64,000 nucleotides of DNA from Ascaphus truei (GCA_036426205.1 WSYH01001262.1:62001-126000); one strand, 5' to 3'. Shown: positions 53,901 to 58,560, numbered from the stretch's first letter. Numbers and translations are program-made. Notes: a model not told the origin generated them from the sequence alone.

Positions 53901-56680
53901 TTCCATAATGTCTTTTCTTAGGATTGGTGCCCAAAATTGTACTCCATATTCAAGGTGTGGTCTTACTAGTGCTTTGTAAAGGGGCATAATTATGTTTACT
54001 TCCCTTCCATCCATTGCCTCTTTGATGCAAGATAAGATCTTGTTTGCCTTTGCAGCTACTGCATGACATTGGGCACTATTGCTAAGCCTGCTGTCTACAA
54101 GCACTCCAAAATCCTTCTCCATCAAGGATTCCCCCAATATATCTCCATTTAATTTGTAAGTCGCCTTTTTATTCTTGCATCCGAAATGCACAACCTTACA
54201 TTTATCTGTATTAAACCTCATTTGACATTTACCTGCCCACGTTTCCAGTCTCTCCAAGTCCTTCTGAAGAGAAATTACATTGTGCTCTGATTCAATTACC
54301 TTAAACAATTTAGTATCATCAGCAAAGATGGAGACGTTGCTCTCGATCCCAACCTCAAGGTCATTAATAAACAAGTTAAAAAGCAGTGGACCCAGTACCG
54401 ATCCCTGAGGTACTCCACTCACGACTTTAGCCCAACCTGAAAAAGTTCCATTTATGACAACCCTCTGTTGTCTGTCCTTTCATCAGTTTTCAATCCAGGT
54501 GCATATATTATTACTGAGACCAATTTTCTTTATTTTGTACACCAACCTCTTGTGTGAAACCGTATCAAAAGCCTATGCAAAATCTAAGTAGACCACATCA
54601 ACTGCATTACCCTGGTCTAAATTCCTACTTACCTCCTCAAAGAAACAAATAAGGTTAGTTTGGCAAGATCTATCCTTCATATTGATTATTTTTTATTTTG
54701 TTTTCTTTCCTGGTGTGCGCTCCCCTATTCTTCTTTCCATTATCCACTACGGATCGCTGGGATGAACCTCCTCAGGTCGAGCTGCACTTTCAATGACGGG
54801 CCAGTATTGTAGATTTTAGTTTATTTTACTTTCTCTGCCCCATTGTGTTTGCCTGTATATTATAATCAGACATACCAGATTATATTTCTGAGTGAGCTTT
54901 TTGGAGCGCCCTAGTCCCTTTCCACTGCATCTTACTTGAGTTGTCACAGGACAACCTACATTTTTTTTAAATAAAACCATGTTCTGGAAGGTTTTTTGGT
55001 ACTTGGGGCCCATGGAACACTGGCTAATCACAGTCTGCCATTATCAAAACACGTATTACTGGATTTTAAAGTGGCACTTCTGACCTTTCAACACCCTCTT
55101 GAATATGTTCACCCCAGTGAGCATATTTATTAGTATACAGACTATTGCTTCTTTGAAGATAAGTATTGGCTAACATATTTAAAAAGCAGAAATTAGCAGA
55201 AACTTGTCCAAGACTGGTATAATGATGTTGGAAAATGTAGCCATAATTTCTTCTAAGATATGGATAGTAGGGCAGGCTATTCCAAGCGCAAACACTCTCA
55301 CATGTGGAAAAAAGAAAACACAGGAAAAAACAATTGTGCAGCTCTGTGAATAAATTGTGGTGTGTTGGTTTCAGTAATGGTAGTGAACTCACGTTACTGT
55401 AAAACATTAGGCGTTTTCATTTATAAAGGGATCAATAGATCTTCAACAGGAAGTGAAGATCCATTGATCCCCTTGTATATGAAAACGCCTGATTTTTTTT
55501 TTACAGTAACATGTGAGTTCACTACCATTACTGAAACCAACACACCACAATTTATTTACAGAGCTGCACAATTGTTTTTTCCTGTGTTTTCTTTTTTCCA
55601 CATATGAGTGTTTGCGCTTGGAAGAACTTGCCCCACTACAATCAAGACAAAGTGAAGAAAAAGTCTTTTTCTAGAGCTGCACCACACTCACCTTTTGATA
55701 ATTTGTATCCTTTTTTTGCACTCATCTCCATTAATTTATCAGTCACTTTAGAAAATACACAAAATTAATTTATGCTTGTTTGTATATATATGAAGATATG
55801 GATAGTGACACCTTATTACTCCGTGATACACAAATAACACCAAGACAATAGGGATCCATTTGTTTAAAGAGAATCATCAGTTAAGAAAAAGAGGACTTGT
55901 GGCTCACAAAATTTGATTTAACCTATTACAGCAGGGATTCTCAACTACAGTAACCCCCAGACCCATCCAAAGGATATCCCTGCTTCAAAGACAGAGCCAC
56001 TGATTGAGCCCCTCCTGTGCTGAAGCAGGGATATCATTCAAGGCTGACCTGTTGGGGAGGTTTCAAGGACTGGTGCTGAGAACCCCTGCATTACACATTT
56101 TGCAGCTCCCTCTTAAAAATGTCAAAGCACAGTGCACAAAAGGTTAATCAATGTCAGCTTGGCAACGTGTTGATTTGCCTTTGGGTAGAGACAGGGTTAA
56201 TGATTGAACAGATTTATTATTAGCCAGGGCAGAAAAGCATAAGAGAAAATTATTGATTAAAAAAATTCTTAAGAACCATGGGCTTAGCTTCATATTCCCT
56301 TCCTCTATTCTGCCACCAGAAAGCACCCCTACTGCAAGAGCACTGACATGTAAATGAATCCACTTTGAAGGGGAAAAAAAGTCTGCAGATATCAAATGGC
56401 TAAGATGGTAAATGTTACTTTTCAAGCAGCAAAGAGAGCTGACTGATGCAATGAAGTAGCTGCTGCCATTATACCTAGTGAATAATGGAGATTAGGAGCA
56501 AAAAAGGAAGCAGTGGAGGGGCAGAGGGAGAGAACATTTAAAAATAAACTTCTATGTACAATAACACAAGTGTTTAGTACCTTAGCCAGCATAGCAAGAT
56601 GTTGGTTTTGAACAATGGCAGTCCGATATGTGGCTAATCCTCCTTCTTCTAGACTGGGAAACAGGTAGTACAGGTGGACA
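5881..56680 (-). CDS. drosha: DROSHA gene, 3' half (12 exons visible; 5' part outside window)
   Basis: Nuclear class-2 ribonuclease III. With DGCR8 it forms the Microprocessor, which cuts primary microRNA hairpins; RNase III domain a cuts the 3' arm and domain b the 5' arm. Minus-strand exons in 5'-3' order: 56581-56680, 42019-42121, 41776-41846, 40797-40841, 32725-32882, then (mis-oriented on plus) 25145-25246 and 29578-29719, then 9792-9874, 8791-8894, 8119-8211, 6386-6432, 5881-5999. They encode the end of RIIIDa, the whole of RIIIDb and the dsRBD. All minus-strand junctions have AG/GT sites and compatible phases; the two plus-strand exons carry indels. Exons upstream of the VHLYYLFPSLEEGG exon were not found and should lie beyond 64 kb. 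I identified it by matching the translations to the well-known vertebrate DROSHA C-terminus. Confidence 0.95.
6386..6432 (-). CDS. drosha: DROSHA exon, dsRBD helix (47 nt)
   Basis: A very short exon between acceptor TTGCAG and donor GTAAGA. It encodes IQQAEMGAAMDALDK, the second helix of the double-stranded RNA-binding domain, with split codons at both ends (AG|T for serine on entry and T|AT for tyrosine on exit). Both junctions restore the conserved GPS-IQQ and DKY-NFPQ sequences, which fixes the splice sites. Confidence 0.95.
7380..7620. repeat. GC-rich MITE-like element with internal inverted repeat
   Basis: A GC- and CpG-rich island in an AT-rich intron. It contains GGTTTACAGAGACC near 7410 and its approximate inverse (GGCCTCTGTAAACC) near 7475, forming a foldable stem. 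It then runs into CCATAGCAACGTGACGTCATGACG and ends GCGCCCCCTGG. The composition and inversion suggest a miniature DNA transposon; I could not define termini or a target duplication. Confidence 0.4.
8119..8211 (-). CDS. drosha: DROSHA exon, dsRBD beta strands
   Basis: Acceptor TTTCAG, donor GTAACT. The 93-nt exon encodes (K)TLQTVGPSHARTYTVAVYF and then KGGRIGCGKGPS, the three-stranded sheet of the dsRNA-binding domain. The usual vertebrate 'KGERIGCGKG' reads KGGRIGCGKG here. Codons are split at both ends in phase with the neighbours. Confidence 0.95.
8310..8570 (+). mobile_element. L2-type LINE 3' end fragment
   Basis: Contains ATTGTGAGCTCTTCGAGGCAGGGAC and, further on, GTGAAGCGCTATGTACATAAATGGTGCTATATAAAG, both hallmark phrases of vertebrate L2 3' ends, in plus orientation. 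It is antisense to DROSHA and lies just upstream (in gene terms) of the 8119-8211 exon. Confidence 0.75.
8791..8894 (-). CDS. drosha: DROSHA exon, RIIIDb-to-dsRBD linker
   Basis: Acceptor ATGTAG, donor GTAAGA; 104 nt. It encodes EFILNQDWNDPKSQLQQ, then CCLTLRTEGKEPDIPLY(K). This joins RNase III domain b to the dsRBD: 'DPKSQLQQ' opens the dsRBD first helix. The frame is intact and there are no anomalies. Confidence 0.96.
8895..9791. other. DROSHA intron, nothing recognised
   Basis: Intron between the linker exon and the RIIIDb C-terminal exon. Short frames occur on both strands near 9.13-9.79 kb, but they lack splice-bounded conservation that I can recognise. No named repeat was identified. 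Confidence 0.5.
9792..9874 (-). CDS. drosha: DROSHA exon, end of RNase III domain b
   Basis: Acceptor TTTGTAG, donor GTAAAT; 83 nt. It encodes FIAALYIDKDLEYVYTFMN, then VCFFPRLK, the last helices of RNase III domain b following the catalytic glutamate, which lies in the previous exon. It starts with two bases of a split codon, so the preceding exon must end one base into a codon. The expected upstream exon is found on the opposite strand at 29578-29719 in the mis-assembled segment. Confidence 0.96.
9875..11150. other. DROSHA intron, no element recognised
   Basis: AT-rich intron sequence with normal-looking consensus quality. Short overlapping frames at 10.77-11.03 kb are chance ORFs. No repeat family or conserved exon recognised. 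Confidence 0.5.
11151..11640. other. MITE-like inverted repeat and pyrimidine-rich tract near assembly break
   Basis: Between 11160 and 11250 a phrase CTGGGCATTACTGAAATCC and an inverted partner (CGGGCATTATTCAATCAGTAATGGCCGG) suggest a miniature DNA transposon; a similar GGGCATTACTG...AATGCCC motif occurs at 29905-29930. From 11490 to 11640 the sequence is C/T-rich. The latter seems to resemble the C-rich stretch at about 23.7-23.8 kb and is the last part of the left flank before the noisy block. Confidence 0.4.
11770..12240 (+). repeat. Direct repeat A, copy 1
   Basis: About 470 bases that recur in the same orientation at about 24090-24593, with shared phrases such as GTTCCATCAAATAATGAATAC, GGCTATGAATAGCCAATCCCCG and CGTTTTGGGTCTTACAAAG. 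The copies differ by many single-base indels in homopolymers, the pattern of uncorrected long reads. Copy 1 stops abruptly after CAGGGGT, the first seven bases of a hAT-type MITE that is complete after copy 2, and then jumps into the noisy inverted arm. Confidence 0.85.
13628..16400 (+). pseudogene. Noisy mirror copy of the Gmr1-type gypsy element
   Basis: Plus-strand sequence corresponding to the clean minus-strand element at 35.7-38.4 kb: protease-like start at 13630-13990, integrase zinc-finger and core at about 14080-15080, post-integrase region to about 15400, and RT at about 15600-16100. Every domain is broken by frameshifts that the clean copy lacks, which argues for sequencing error and not evolutionary decay. 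Treat as a duplicate of the 34203-40059 element. Confidence 0.8.
17760..19012. other. Low-complexity junk insert absent from the clean arm
   Basis: The noisy arm departs from its partner at 17760 (partner about 34425) and rejoins at about 19013 at almost the same partner position (about 34420). Between them lie ~1.25 kb with no counterpart and abrupt composition phases: T/C-rich (17760-18320), almost pure A/C (18340-18590), extreme G-rich (18600-18790), then C-rich and an A-run (19000-19015). Such blocks with single-letter bias look like basecaller output from a stalled read and not genomic sequence. The G-rich ORFs here are meaningless. Confidence 0.65.
20978..21149 (+). pseudogene. drosha: Noisy duplicate of the DROSHA exon at 32725-32882
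   Basis: Plus-strand sequence beginning after TTATCAG and matching the RIIIDb first exon, but 172 nt long instead of 158 because of scattered insertions (for example GAAGCTGGACAGAG where the clean copy has GAAGCTGACAGAG). The frame is destroyed. It lies inside the noisy inverted arm, so it is a duplicate made by assembly, not a second exon or a retrocopy; flanking intron sequence is also duplicated. Confidence 0.85.
24090..24593 (+). repeat. Direct repeat A, copy 2
   Basis: Second copy of the 11770-12240 block, same orientation, many single-base indels relative to it. Here the sequence runs on without a break into a complete hAT-type MITE (24587-24767) and then intron sequence, so this is probably the genuine context of block A. 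Confidence 0.85.
24587..24767. mobile_element. hAT-type MITE
   Basis: Starts CAGGGGTGCCAACTC and ends GAGTTGGCTACCCTG, imperfect terminal inverted repeats, with internal inverted phrases (CACAGGTGTGCA / CCACCTGTG; ACAGGTCAGGGTTTCAGGATAT / ATATCCTGAAAACC). The same family is at 45957-47742, where an 8-bp target duplication confirms hAT type. No clear target duplication here, perhaps because of base errors. Confidence 0.7.
25145..25246 (+). CDS. drosha: DROSHA exon, RIIIDb signature motif (mis-oriented, indel-damaged)
   Basis: After acceptor CCTCCAG the plus strand encodes the domain-b signature GHNQRMEFLGDSIMQ and then MVATEYLFIHFPDHHEG, ending before donor GTGAGA. As read, the frame breaks because four homopolymers are one base short (GGGGG in LGD, CGG in ATE, TTT in HFP, GGG in EGH): 102 nt instead of the 106 the protein requires. 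The first base A completes leucine with the TT ending exon 32725-32882, so it follows that exon. All other reliable exons are on the minus strand, so this one sits in a segment inverted by misassembly. Confidence 0.9.
25247..26950. other. DROSHA intron within the mis-oriented segment
   Basis: AT-rich intron with a short (TA)n at about 25630. Near 26480-26590 a phrase with AGCTGAGGCAGGGAGATTGAGCACAC resembles the internal part of the hAT MITE family seen elsewhere, but without termini. No coding sequence recognised. Confidence 0.45.
26980..28500 (+). mobile_element. Possible LTR retrotransposon terminus (LTR plus gag start)
   Basis: A CpG-rich island at 26980-27280 is followed by ~1.2 kb of moderate GC. 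At 28475-28500, ...GCCATGCA is followed by GTGGAGGCGCTGC, similar to the junction at 59660-59680 (...CTACA then TTGGAGGCGCT), which I read as LTR end plus primer-binding site of a gypsy family. The next stretch (28530-28570) could start gag. Sequence errors in this segment prevent a frame check, and LTR start and target duplication were not found. Confidence 0.35.
29578..29719 (+). CDS. drosha: DROSHA exon, RIIIDb catalytic helix (mis-oriented, indel-damaged)
   Basis: Between a TTTTGCAAG acceptor and a GTATGT donor the plus strand encodes RTQAKVVEELGMQE, then TNDKTKRPVGL and a segment equivalent to TKTLADLLE, which holds the domain-b catalytic glutamate. At least five small indels (one missing T in QEFA, an extra A in NDK, a missing G in LLE and changes near LVNN) break the frame. 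The next exon (9792-9874) opens with CC, and as read the junction does not close in frame, probably because of these errors. Gene order puts this exon after 25145-25246 and before 9792-9874, but it is on the opposite strand to the latter. Confidence 0.88.
30148..30832. repeat. G/A-rich low-complexity tract with long G-runs
   Basis: Nearly 700 bases composed almost only of G and A, with a G-run of about 40 at 30730-30770 and further G-runs to 30805. It lies at the inner boundary between the mis-oriented segment and the clean right arm. The noisy arm has a C-rich counterpart near 23.7 kb. The run lengths are unlikely to be exact. The long Pro/Ser-rich minus-strand frames here (up to 302 codons) are a by-product of composition. 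Confidence 0.85.
31779..32271. mobile_element. GC-rich Harbinger-type MITE candidate
   Basis: A GC- and CpG-rich element in AT-rich intron, starting GGCCCCGCTCCC and ending GGTTCGCAGCC, with TAA immediately outside both ends (31776-31778 and 32272-32274), as expected of the 3-bp duplication made by PIF/Harbinger transposons. The ends resemble those of the clearer element at 57476-57787. Inside are GGGAGTGGGAGGGAGGGGGGC tandem units and a CA-rich microsatellite (31947-32005). Terminal inversion is weak, so the call is tentative. Confidence 0.5.
32725..32882 (-). CDS. drosha: DROSHA exon, start of RNase III domain b
   Basis: Acceptor CTTATCAG, donor GTAAGT; 158 nt. It encodes LQESNSDRQLIETSPVLKK, then LTEFEEAIGLDFTHIRLLA and RAFTLRTVGFNHLT(L), the linker and first helices of RNase III domain b. 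It ends with two bases of a leucine codon, completed by the A of the exon found at 25145-25246. A noisy duplicate sits at 20978-21149 on the plus strand. Confidence 0.96.
32883..34000. other. DROSHA intron, no element recognised
   Basis: AT-rich intron sequence, short (TA)n near 33524. Its reversed noisy counterpart is at about 19.5-20.97 kb. Nothing else recognised. Confidence 0.5.
34001..34224 (+). repeat. Perfect 224-bp inverted repeat, left arm
   Basis: Identical by eye, base for base, to the reverse complement of 34741-34964; spacer 516 bases. The arm holds a CpG-rich stretch (GGCGTTCGGTCGCAGGC) and, at its inner end, the first 22 bases of the LTR (TGTCACGGGAGACC...). So the repeated unit straddles the junction between flanking DNA and LTR. 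Confidence 0.9.
34203..35235 (-). mobile_element. 3' LTR of the Gmr1-type element, truncated and interrupted
   Basis: Matches the terminal part of the complete LTR at 38406-40059 (positions 38406 to about 39290 of that copy) in the same minus orientation. It is interrupted at 34741-34964 by an inverted copy of its own flank, and its upstream end is missing, replaced from about 35236 by Penelope-like sequence. The outer flank is GAGTA (34198-34202), close to GGGTA beside the other LTR (40060-40064), compatible with an eroded 5-bp target duplication. Confidence 0.75.
34741..34964 (-). repeat. Perfect 224-bp inverted repeat, right arm (inserted in LTR)
   Basis: Reverse complement of 34001-34224 without a mismatch that I can find. 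It sits inside the LTR between CTCCAGCC and GCGTGGGAAAAAATCC, a point at which the full LTR at 38406-40059 has no such sequence. It is therefore an insertion of a copied, inverted piece of adjacent DNA. Confidence 0.9.
35236..35710 (+). mobile_element. Penelope-like (PLE) 5' fragment candidate
   Basis: Contains the phrase GATAAAG-hairpin-CGAAACGCGT (35282-35314), then ATCAATAAAGGAC and a run of uncharacterised sequence ending near GCGCTGGAGCGCATTAATC. The same phrase occurs at 61245-61276 on the minus strand. GAAACGCGT hairpins of this kind are common in amphibian DNA and I associate them with Penelope-like elements; no PLE reverse transcriptase is present here. It replaces the end of pol and the start of the 3' LTR in the gypsy element. 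Confidence 0.4.
35282..35314 (+). ncRNA. Hammerhead-like hairpin motif (degenerate)
   Basis: TTGATAAA, then a 6-bp stem GTGTAT/ATACAC closing loop TCCC, then GAAAC GCGT. The order matches the hammerhead core (CUGAUGA, stem II, GAAA), but the first core block is UUGAUAA, with C3 and G8 replaced. Activity is doubtful; the motif may be a derived relic. Confidence 0.3.
35720..36580 (-). pseudogene. Gmr1-type gypsy element: reverse transcriptase (defective)
   Basis: Minus-strand frames 36578-36294 and 36281-35817 make up an RT domain. The N-terminal part has VIVPPQSPWVCPVVLVP; then come LCVDYRQLNAYTV, a TMALSKGYWQIPL stretch, a VIPFGMKNDPAPFQRLVN palm region and the catalytic box YAWAYLDDIAVFS (YLDD intact). 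The two frames are separated by a stop or frameshift near 36290. After about 35820 only a short remnant resembling the end of RNase H (NKEADHGFARLRW) is left, so most of RNase H is missing. RT lies downstream of integrase, the reverse of standard Ty3/gypsy order. Confidence 0.85.
36560..37998 (-). pseudogene. Gmr1-type gypsy element: integrase (defective)
   Basis: Minus-strand frames in order: 37998-37567 holds an HHCC zinc finger (LVFQVAHSIPLAGHQG then CWSCDACQ); 37545-37363 opens the catalytic core (GEPFQRVAMDIVGLL, VVDFATRYPEAVAL); 37256-36924 has TTPYHPQTNCLCERFDGTLK and LKTLLFAYREVPQEST; 36949-36560 is the C-terminal part (YDQNARSRTFIPGKQVLVL, NRTYHINMLKEYF). Frameshifts separate the frames. 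It lies between protease (38.06-38.41 kb) and RT (35.8-36.58 kb), the Ty1/copia-like order known from Gmr1-type Ty3/gypsy elements of deuterostomes. Confidence 0.88.
38061..38405 (-). pseudogene. Gmr1-type gypsy element: aspartic protease (defective)
   Basis: Minus-strand frame with LLDYGATVTLVRPD (a retropepsin 'LLDTGA' box with T changed to Y) and, about 60 residues on, ELLLGNDLG, equivalent to the second conserved 'ILGxD' block. The LTR end at 38406 abuts almost directly: only a T-rich stretch lies between, with no gag and no clear primer-binding site. Gag and leader are therefore deleted. The altered active site suggests that the protease is dead. Confidence 0.8.
38406..40059 (-). mobile_element. 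5' LTR of the Gmr1-type gypsy element
   Basis: 1654 bp in minus orientation, TGTGATGG ... GTGACA, the same family as the solo LTR at 2864-4675. It is followed in minus direction by protease, integrase and RT, which identifies the family. The outer flank GGGTA (40060-40064) nearly matches GAGTA beyond the other LTR. Confidence 0.85.
40065..40796. other. DROSHA intron with possible MITE
   Basis: Near 40150-40230 a small palindrome (TGGTCACGGC / GCCGTGACCA) and GC-rich flank suggest a miniature transposon of undefined limits. A C-run at 40530. No coding sequence. Confidence 0.35.
40797..40841 (-). CDS. drosha: DROSHA micro-exon (45 nt)
   Basis: Acceptor CTACAG, donor GTAAGC; exactly 15 codons: DLRDVWLHYPLHPLQ. 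It encodes the linker between RNase III domains a and b; vertebrate relatives read close to DLREVWLNYPLHPLQ. In phase 0 on both sides. Confidence 0.95.
40842..41775. other. DROSHA intron, nothing recognised
   Basis: AT-rich intron sequence, no repeat family or coding segment recognised. Confidence 0.5.
41776..41846 (-). CDS. drosha: DROSHA exon, end of RNase III domain a
   Basis: Acceptor ATACAG, donor CAG|GTAAAC; 71 nt. It encodes (G)AVYLEGGLDEAKLLFGR, then LLFNGQ, the last helix of RNase III domain a. Where mammals have FNDP the exon ends FNGQ; an alternative donor (AATG|GTCAGG, six bases earlier) is possible, but its score looks weaker and it would shift the frame into the next exon. Confidence 0.93.
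41891..41942. repeat. (TA)n microsatellite
   Basis: About 26 TA units in the 172-bp intron between two DROSHA exons. Confidence 0.97.
42019..42121 (-). CDS. drosha: DROSHA exon, RIIIDa catalytic helix
   Basis: Acceptor TTCATAG, donor GTAATC; 103 nt. It encodes KLELDRYMLYAHGPDLC, then RESDLRHATANCFEALM(G). It carries the D of 'ESDLRHA' and the E of 'NCFEAL', acidic residues of the RNase III domain-a active site; both are present, so the copy looks functional. Mammals read HAMANCFEALIG; the A-T-A-N and L-M-G changes are conservative. Confidence 0.96.
42469..45799 (-). mobile_element. LTR (minus) split by a younger LTR
   Basis: Minus-orientation LTR of the same family: TGTCACAG at 42469 through 43140, resuming after 44758 and ending ACCATCACA at 45799. 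The two parts are separated by the complete plus-strand LTR at 43141-44753. Flanks AACAC and AACTG match only in part, so its target duplication has decayed or ends are off by a base or two. Confidence 0.8.
43141..44753 (+). mobile_element. Solo LTR nested in an older LTR, perfect TSD
   Basis: 1613 bp starting TGTGGCGG and ending CCGTGACA, flanked by GGCAC at 43136-43140 and 44754-44758. It is inserted in opposite orientation inside the LTR at 42469-45799, so it is the younger insertion. Confidence 0.88.
45957..47742. mobile_element. hAT-type MITE with perfect 8-bp TSD, split by an LTR
   Basis: Starts CAGGGGTGGCCAACTC, ends GAGTTGGCCACCCCTG: perfect 16-bp terminal inverted repeats. Flanked by GTCTACAT (45949-45956 and 47743-47750), the 8-bp duplication of hAT transposons. 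The element itself is only about 170 bp; the rest is the LTR at 46062-47675 inserted into it. Confidence 0.92.
46062..47675 (-). mobile_element. Solo LTR (minus) inserted in a hAT MITE
   Basis: 1614 bp, TGTCATGG at the low end and CACCGTCACA at the high end; same family as the others. Flanks AACAC and ACCAC match at 4 of 5 positions. It splits the MITE at 45957-47742. Confidence 0.88.
47751..48827. other. DROSHA intron, short (TAA)n only
   Basis: A short TAA microsatellite at 47753-47771, then ordinary AT-rich intron. No coding sequence or named repeat. Confidence 0.5.
48828..49119. mobile_element. hAT-type non-autonomous element (292 bp)
   Basis: Begins CAGTGGTTCCCAG and ends TTGGTAACTACTG, the imperfect inverted termini typical of Charlie-like hAT elements; flanks GATTAAAG and GGTTAAAA agree at 6 of 8 positions, fitting an old 8-bp duplication. 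No transposase. Confidence 0.7.
49120..52530. other. DROSHA intron, 3.4 kb without recognised elements
   Basis: AT-rich intron. At 50430-50650 a GC-richer segment ends in an A-rich stretch and could be a SINE-like insert, but I saw no A/B boxes or duplication. Overlapping frames at 51.4-52.0 kb are chance. Confidence 0.45.
52531..54737. mobile_element. Foldback DNA element with ~300-bp inverted arms, interrupted by a LINE
   Basis: Left arm about 52531-52842 (AATAGGGGAGCGC ... GATGCAGTGGTGTAC). The right arm is its reverse complement, beginning about 53030 (ACACCACTGCATCAG) and running to 53290, then resuming after a LINE insertion at about 54679 and ending near 54737 (GCGCTCCCCTATTC). The central spacer is ~190 bases. 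Each arm contains the palindrome CACACGGCCGTGTGAG. No transposase was seen. Mirror ORFs on opposite strands here are arm artefacts. Confidence 0.82.
53291..54678 (-). pseudogene. CR1-like LINE, 5'-truncated, with nearly intact RT C-terminal half
   Basis: Minus-strand frame 54422-53370 (350 codons) holds the end of a LINE reverse transcriptase: SGVPQGSVLGPLLFNLFIND, the catalytic box IFADDTKLF, then VHFGCKNKKATY, LERVQRRDTKLIKGM and a C-terminal RAVKMWNSLP. Upstream, to about 54678, the same protein continues (AFDTVSHKRL) with at least two stop codons. The 3' end (about 53291-53345) carries the phrase TCTTTTTTCAACCTCATC, typical of abundant amphibian CR1/L2-like tails. 5' truncation is normal for LINEs. 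It sits inside the right arm of the foldback element, so it is younger than that. Confidence 0.85.
55271..55633. mobile_element. Hairpin MITE with ~165-bp arms and tiny loop
   Basis: Nearly perfect foldback: CCAAGCGCAAACACTC at 55282 pairs with GAGTGTTTGCGCTTGG ending at 55621, and the arms run to a centre near 55450 (ATCTTCAACAGGAAGTGAAGAT). Identity weakens in the outer ten bases. No ORF. In RNA it would make a dsRNA stem of about 165 bp inside a DROSHA intron. Confidence 0.85.
55932..56088. mobile_element. hAT-type MITE, related family
   Basis: CAGGGATTCTCAAC at the start and GCTGAGAACCCCTG at the end are imperfect inverted repeats; internal phrases (GGATATCCCTGCTTC / GAAGCAGGGATATC) match the family at 45957-47742. 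Flanks TATTACAG and CATTACAC agree at 6 of 8 bases. Confidence 0.75.
56581..56680 (-). CDS. drosha: DROSHA exon, RNase III domain a (most upstream visible)
   Basis: Acceptor GTATTAG, donor GTACTA; 100 nt. It encodes (S)VHLYYLFPSLEEGGLATYR and TAIVQNQHLAMLAK, helices following the domain-a signature motif. The entry codon is split, so the exon with the ERLEFLGD signature should lie upstream; I did not find it between 56.7 and 64 kb. Confidence 0.95.
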
Positions 56681-57472
56681 CTAATACAAGGATATGAAAG
56701 AAAATTAAATATAAAAAACACACACAAAAAGTAATATCAGGAAACATTTAAATTCATAACTATGATCAAGTTACTGTACTTTGTACATTCCATCAATATT
56801 TGTAGTGGGGGGAAAAAACCCACTGAGTTTCTAGCAAGATGTTATTCATTATTCATCCATTTTTGCCATTGTACTTCGCTTTGAATCAGTTTAAGAAACT
56901 GAAATAGGGATCAATAAGTTGCATTTAAAGAAGAAATTGCAGTGGTGTCAAAAGCTTTTCTATGAAAGATCGGCTATTGTACATGTGTCGCATCCGACAA
57001 ACAATCCTCTTTTGCCCTTGGCATAAATATTTATAAACAAACGAATAAAGGAAGGTGGCACTGTGAAGGTCTCAGAAAGGCCAGTGTCAGATTATTCTAC
57101 AGTATTTTGCACACAGTGTATAGAAAATGTCTTATTATAAGTCAAATGAGACCTAACTAAGAAGAAAGAACATTTCCATTTGTGCCTTTTTAAAGCAATG
57201 GTCTTTCATTTAAAAATTAGAGGCTTAAGGCAGCAATACTACAACCACCCGTTTTATTTCCTTTTTGTATTATTTTAATATGTAAAGCATGTGACAATGC
57301 ATTCTTACCTAAATTGGCAATCATTTGGCGCTCCGTTATAAATCTTTCAAAATCCTAATCGTGTGCCTAACGAAATGGTCGCCTTCTAACTTTGTGCTCT
57401 AGCCTGTGACATATTGCAGCGGATATGTAACATTATATTACTAAATGTAACACATTGTTACAGCTTTCAGAG
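56681..57472. other. DROSHA intron, nothing recognised
   Basis: AT-rich intron. No repeat family or exon recognised. Confidence 0.5.
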
Positions 57473-57475
57473 TAA

Positions 57476-57787
57476 GGCCGTGCTTATAGTGCTGGCGTTG
57501 GCGACGCGACCGATGACGTCACCAATCACTAGAGTTGCACTTTAGTTTTGGGTGACGTCGCTGGCTGCAAGGCCAGCAACGTCCTAAAAGGGGCGGGAAG
57601 AAGCACAGAGCAGCTCTCGACTGGCCGCAAGGGGAGACCGTCGCCAAAACAAATCAAATAACAGTGACTACCAAATTTTTCGTAGCACGGTCGCTCCGTC
57701 GTCGGCACTAAAAGCGCACACGACGGCAACAATGCATTTGTTTTGCTGCGATGCGACGGTGCTGTCGCTGGCACTATAAGCGCAGCC
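57476..57787. mobile_element. Harbinger-type MITE with TAA duplication
   Basis: Starts GGCCGTGCTTATAGTGCTGGCG and ends CGCTGGCACTATAAGCGCAGCC, good ~22-bp terminal inverted repeats, flanked by TAA on both sides (57473-57475, 57788-57790), as for PIF/Harbinger elements. 312 bp, CpG-rich, no transposase. Confidence 0.85.
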
Positions 57788-57790
57788 TAA

Positions 57791-58560
57791 GACATTCAGC
57801 TGTTTGGAACACAGCAACAGATCTGTTTGTGATACTTTCTTGCCAAAAAGCAGAGCTGAAAAAGGTGTTGGAGCTGATTTCAAGAGGAAATCGGATAGAC
57901 TTTCTAAATGATTGCCGTAGCAACCAAAGTATGATCAGTACATTCAAAATATCATTCAAACTGGCATAAGGACTTAAAAAATAAAAAGCAGACTTATTTT
58001 AAACTACACGTTTTGCCGCTTTAAAATAAACAGATATAGTGTTTGCTACTTTGTGGCACTTATGCCACAGGCTGAAAACTAATGATCCACCTCCTAGCTC
58101 CATCATGCATAGTGGCGGGTTTCCCATTTGGTGCAGGCCTAGAGCCCCAAAGATACATGTGTCTGCCGCCCCTCCATCTCCTTTGGAATCCAAGTGTCAA
58201 ATGACGATGCGGATGTCCCGTGACGTCACACGGCGTCTCGTTGCCGTGACATTGCAACGGCAAATTACGGAGCGTTACCATGGCAACGCAACGCCGTGTG
58301 CCGTCATGTTGATGAAGTCAGTGACGTAATTTGATGCTGGGGTTTCAAAGGAGATGTAGGGCGGCAGCAAGGAGGCTGCCAACACGGCTAAGTGCCTATG
58401 TGCGGCGGATTTTTAAACCCGCGGCTAATCATGCAGCATAACCAATGTCTGAACAGGCCAAGGGTATCAGGCCACATAAAACAATGCAGATATTGTGGCA
58501 CTATTGACCTAACTGCTGCAATAATTCTAATGAGATAAGGGTAGCTAGAACTGGTAAGGT
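57791..58560. other. Intron with CpG-rich repeat-like segment
   Basis: AT-rich to 58050, then a CpG-rich part with several inverted phrases (CGTGACGTCAC; CAACGGCAAATT; ACCATGGCAACGC) up to 58420, probably another DNA-transposon relic with undefined ends. No exon recognised. Confidence 0.35.
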
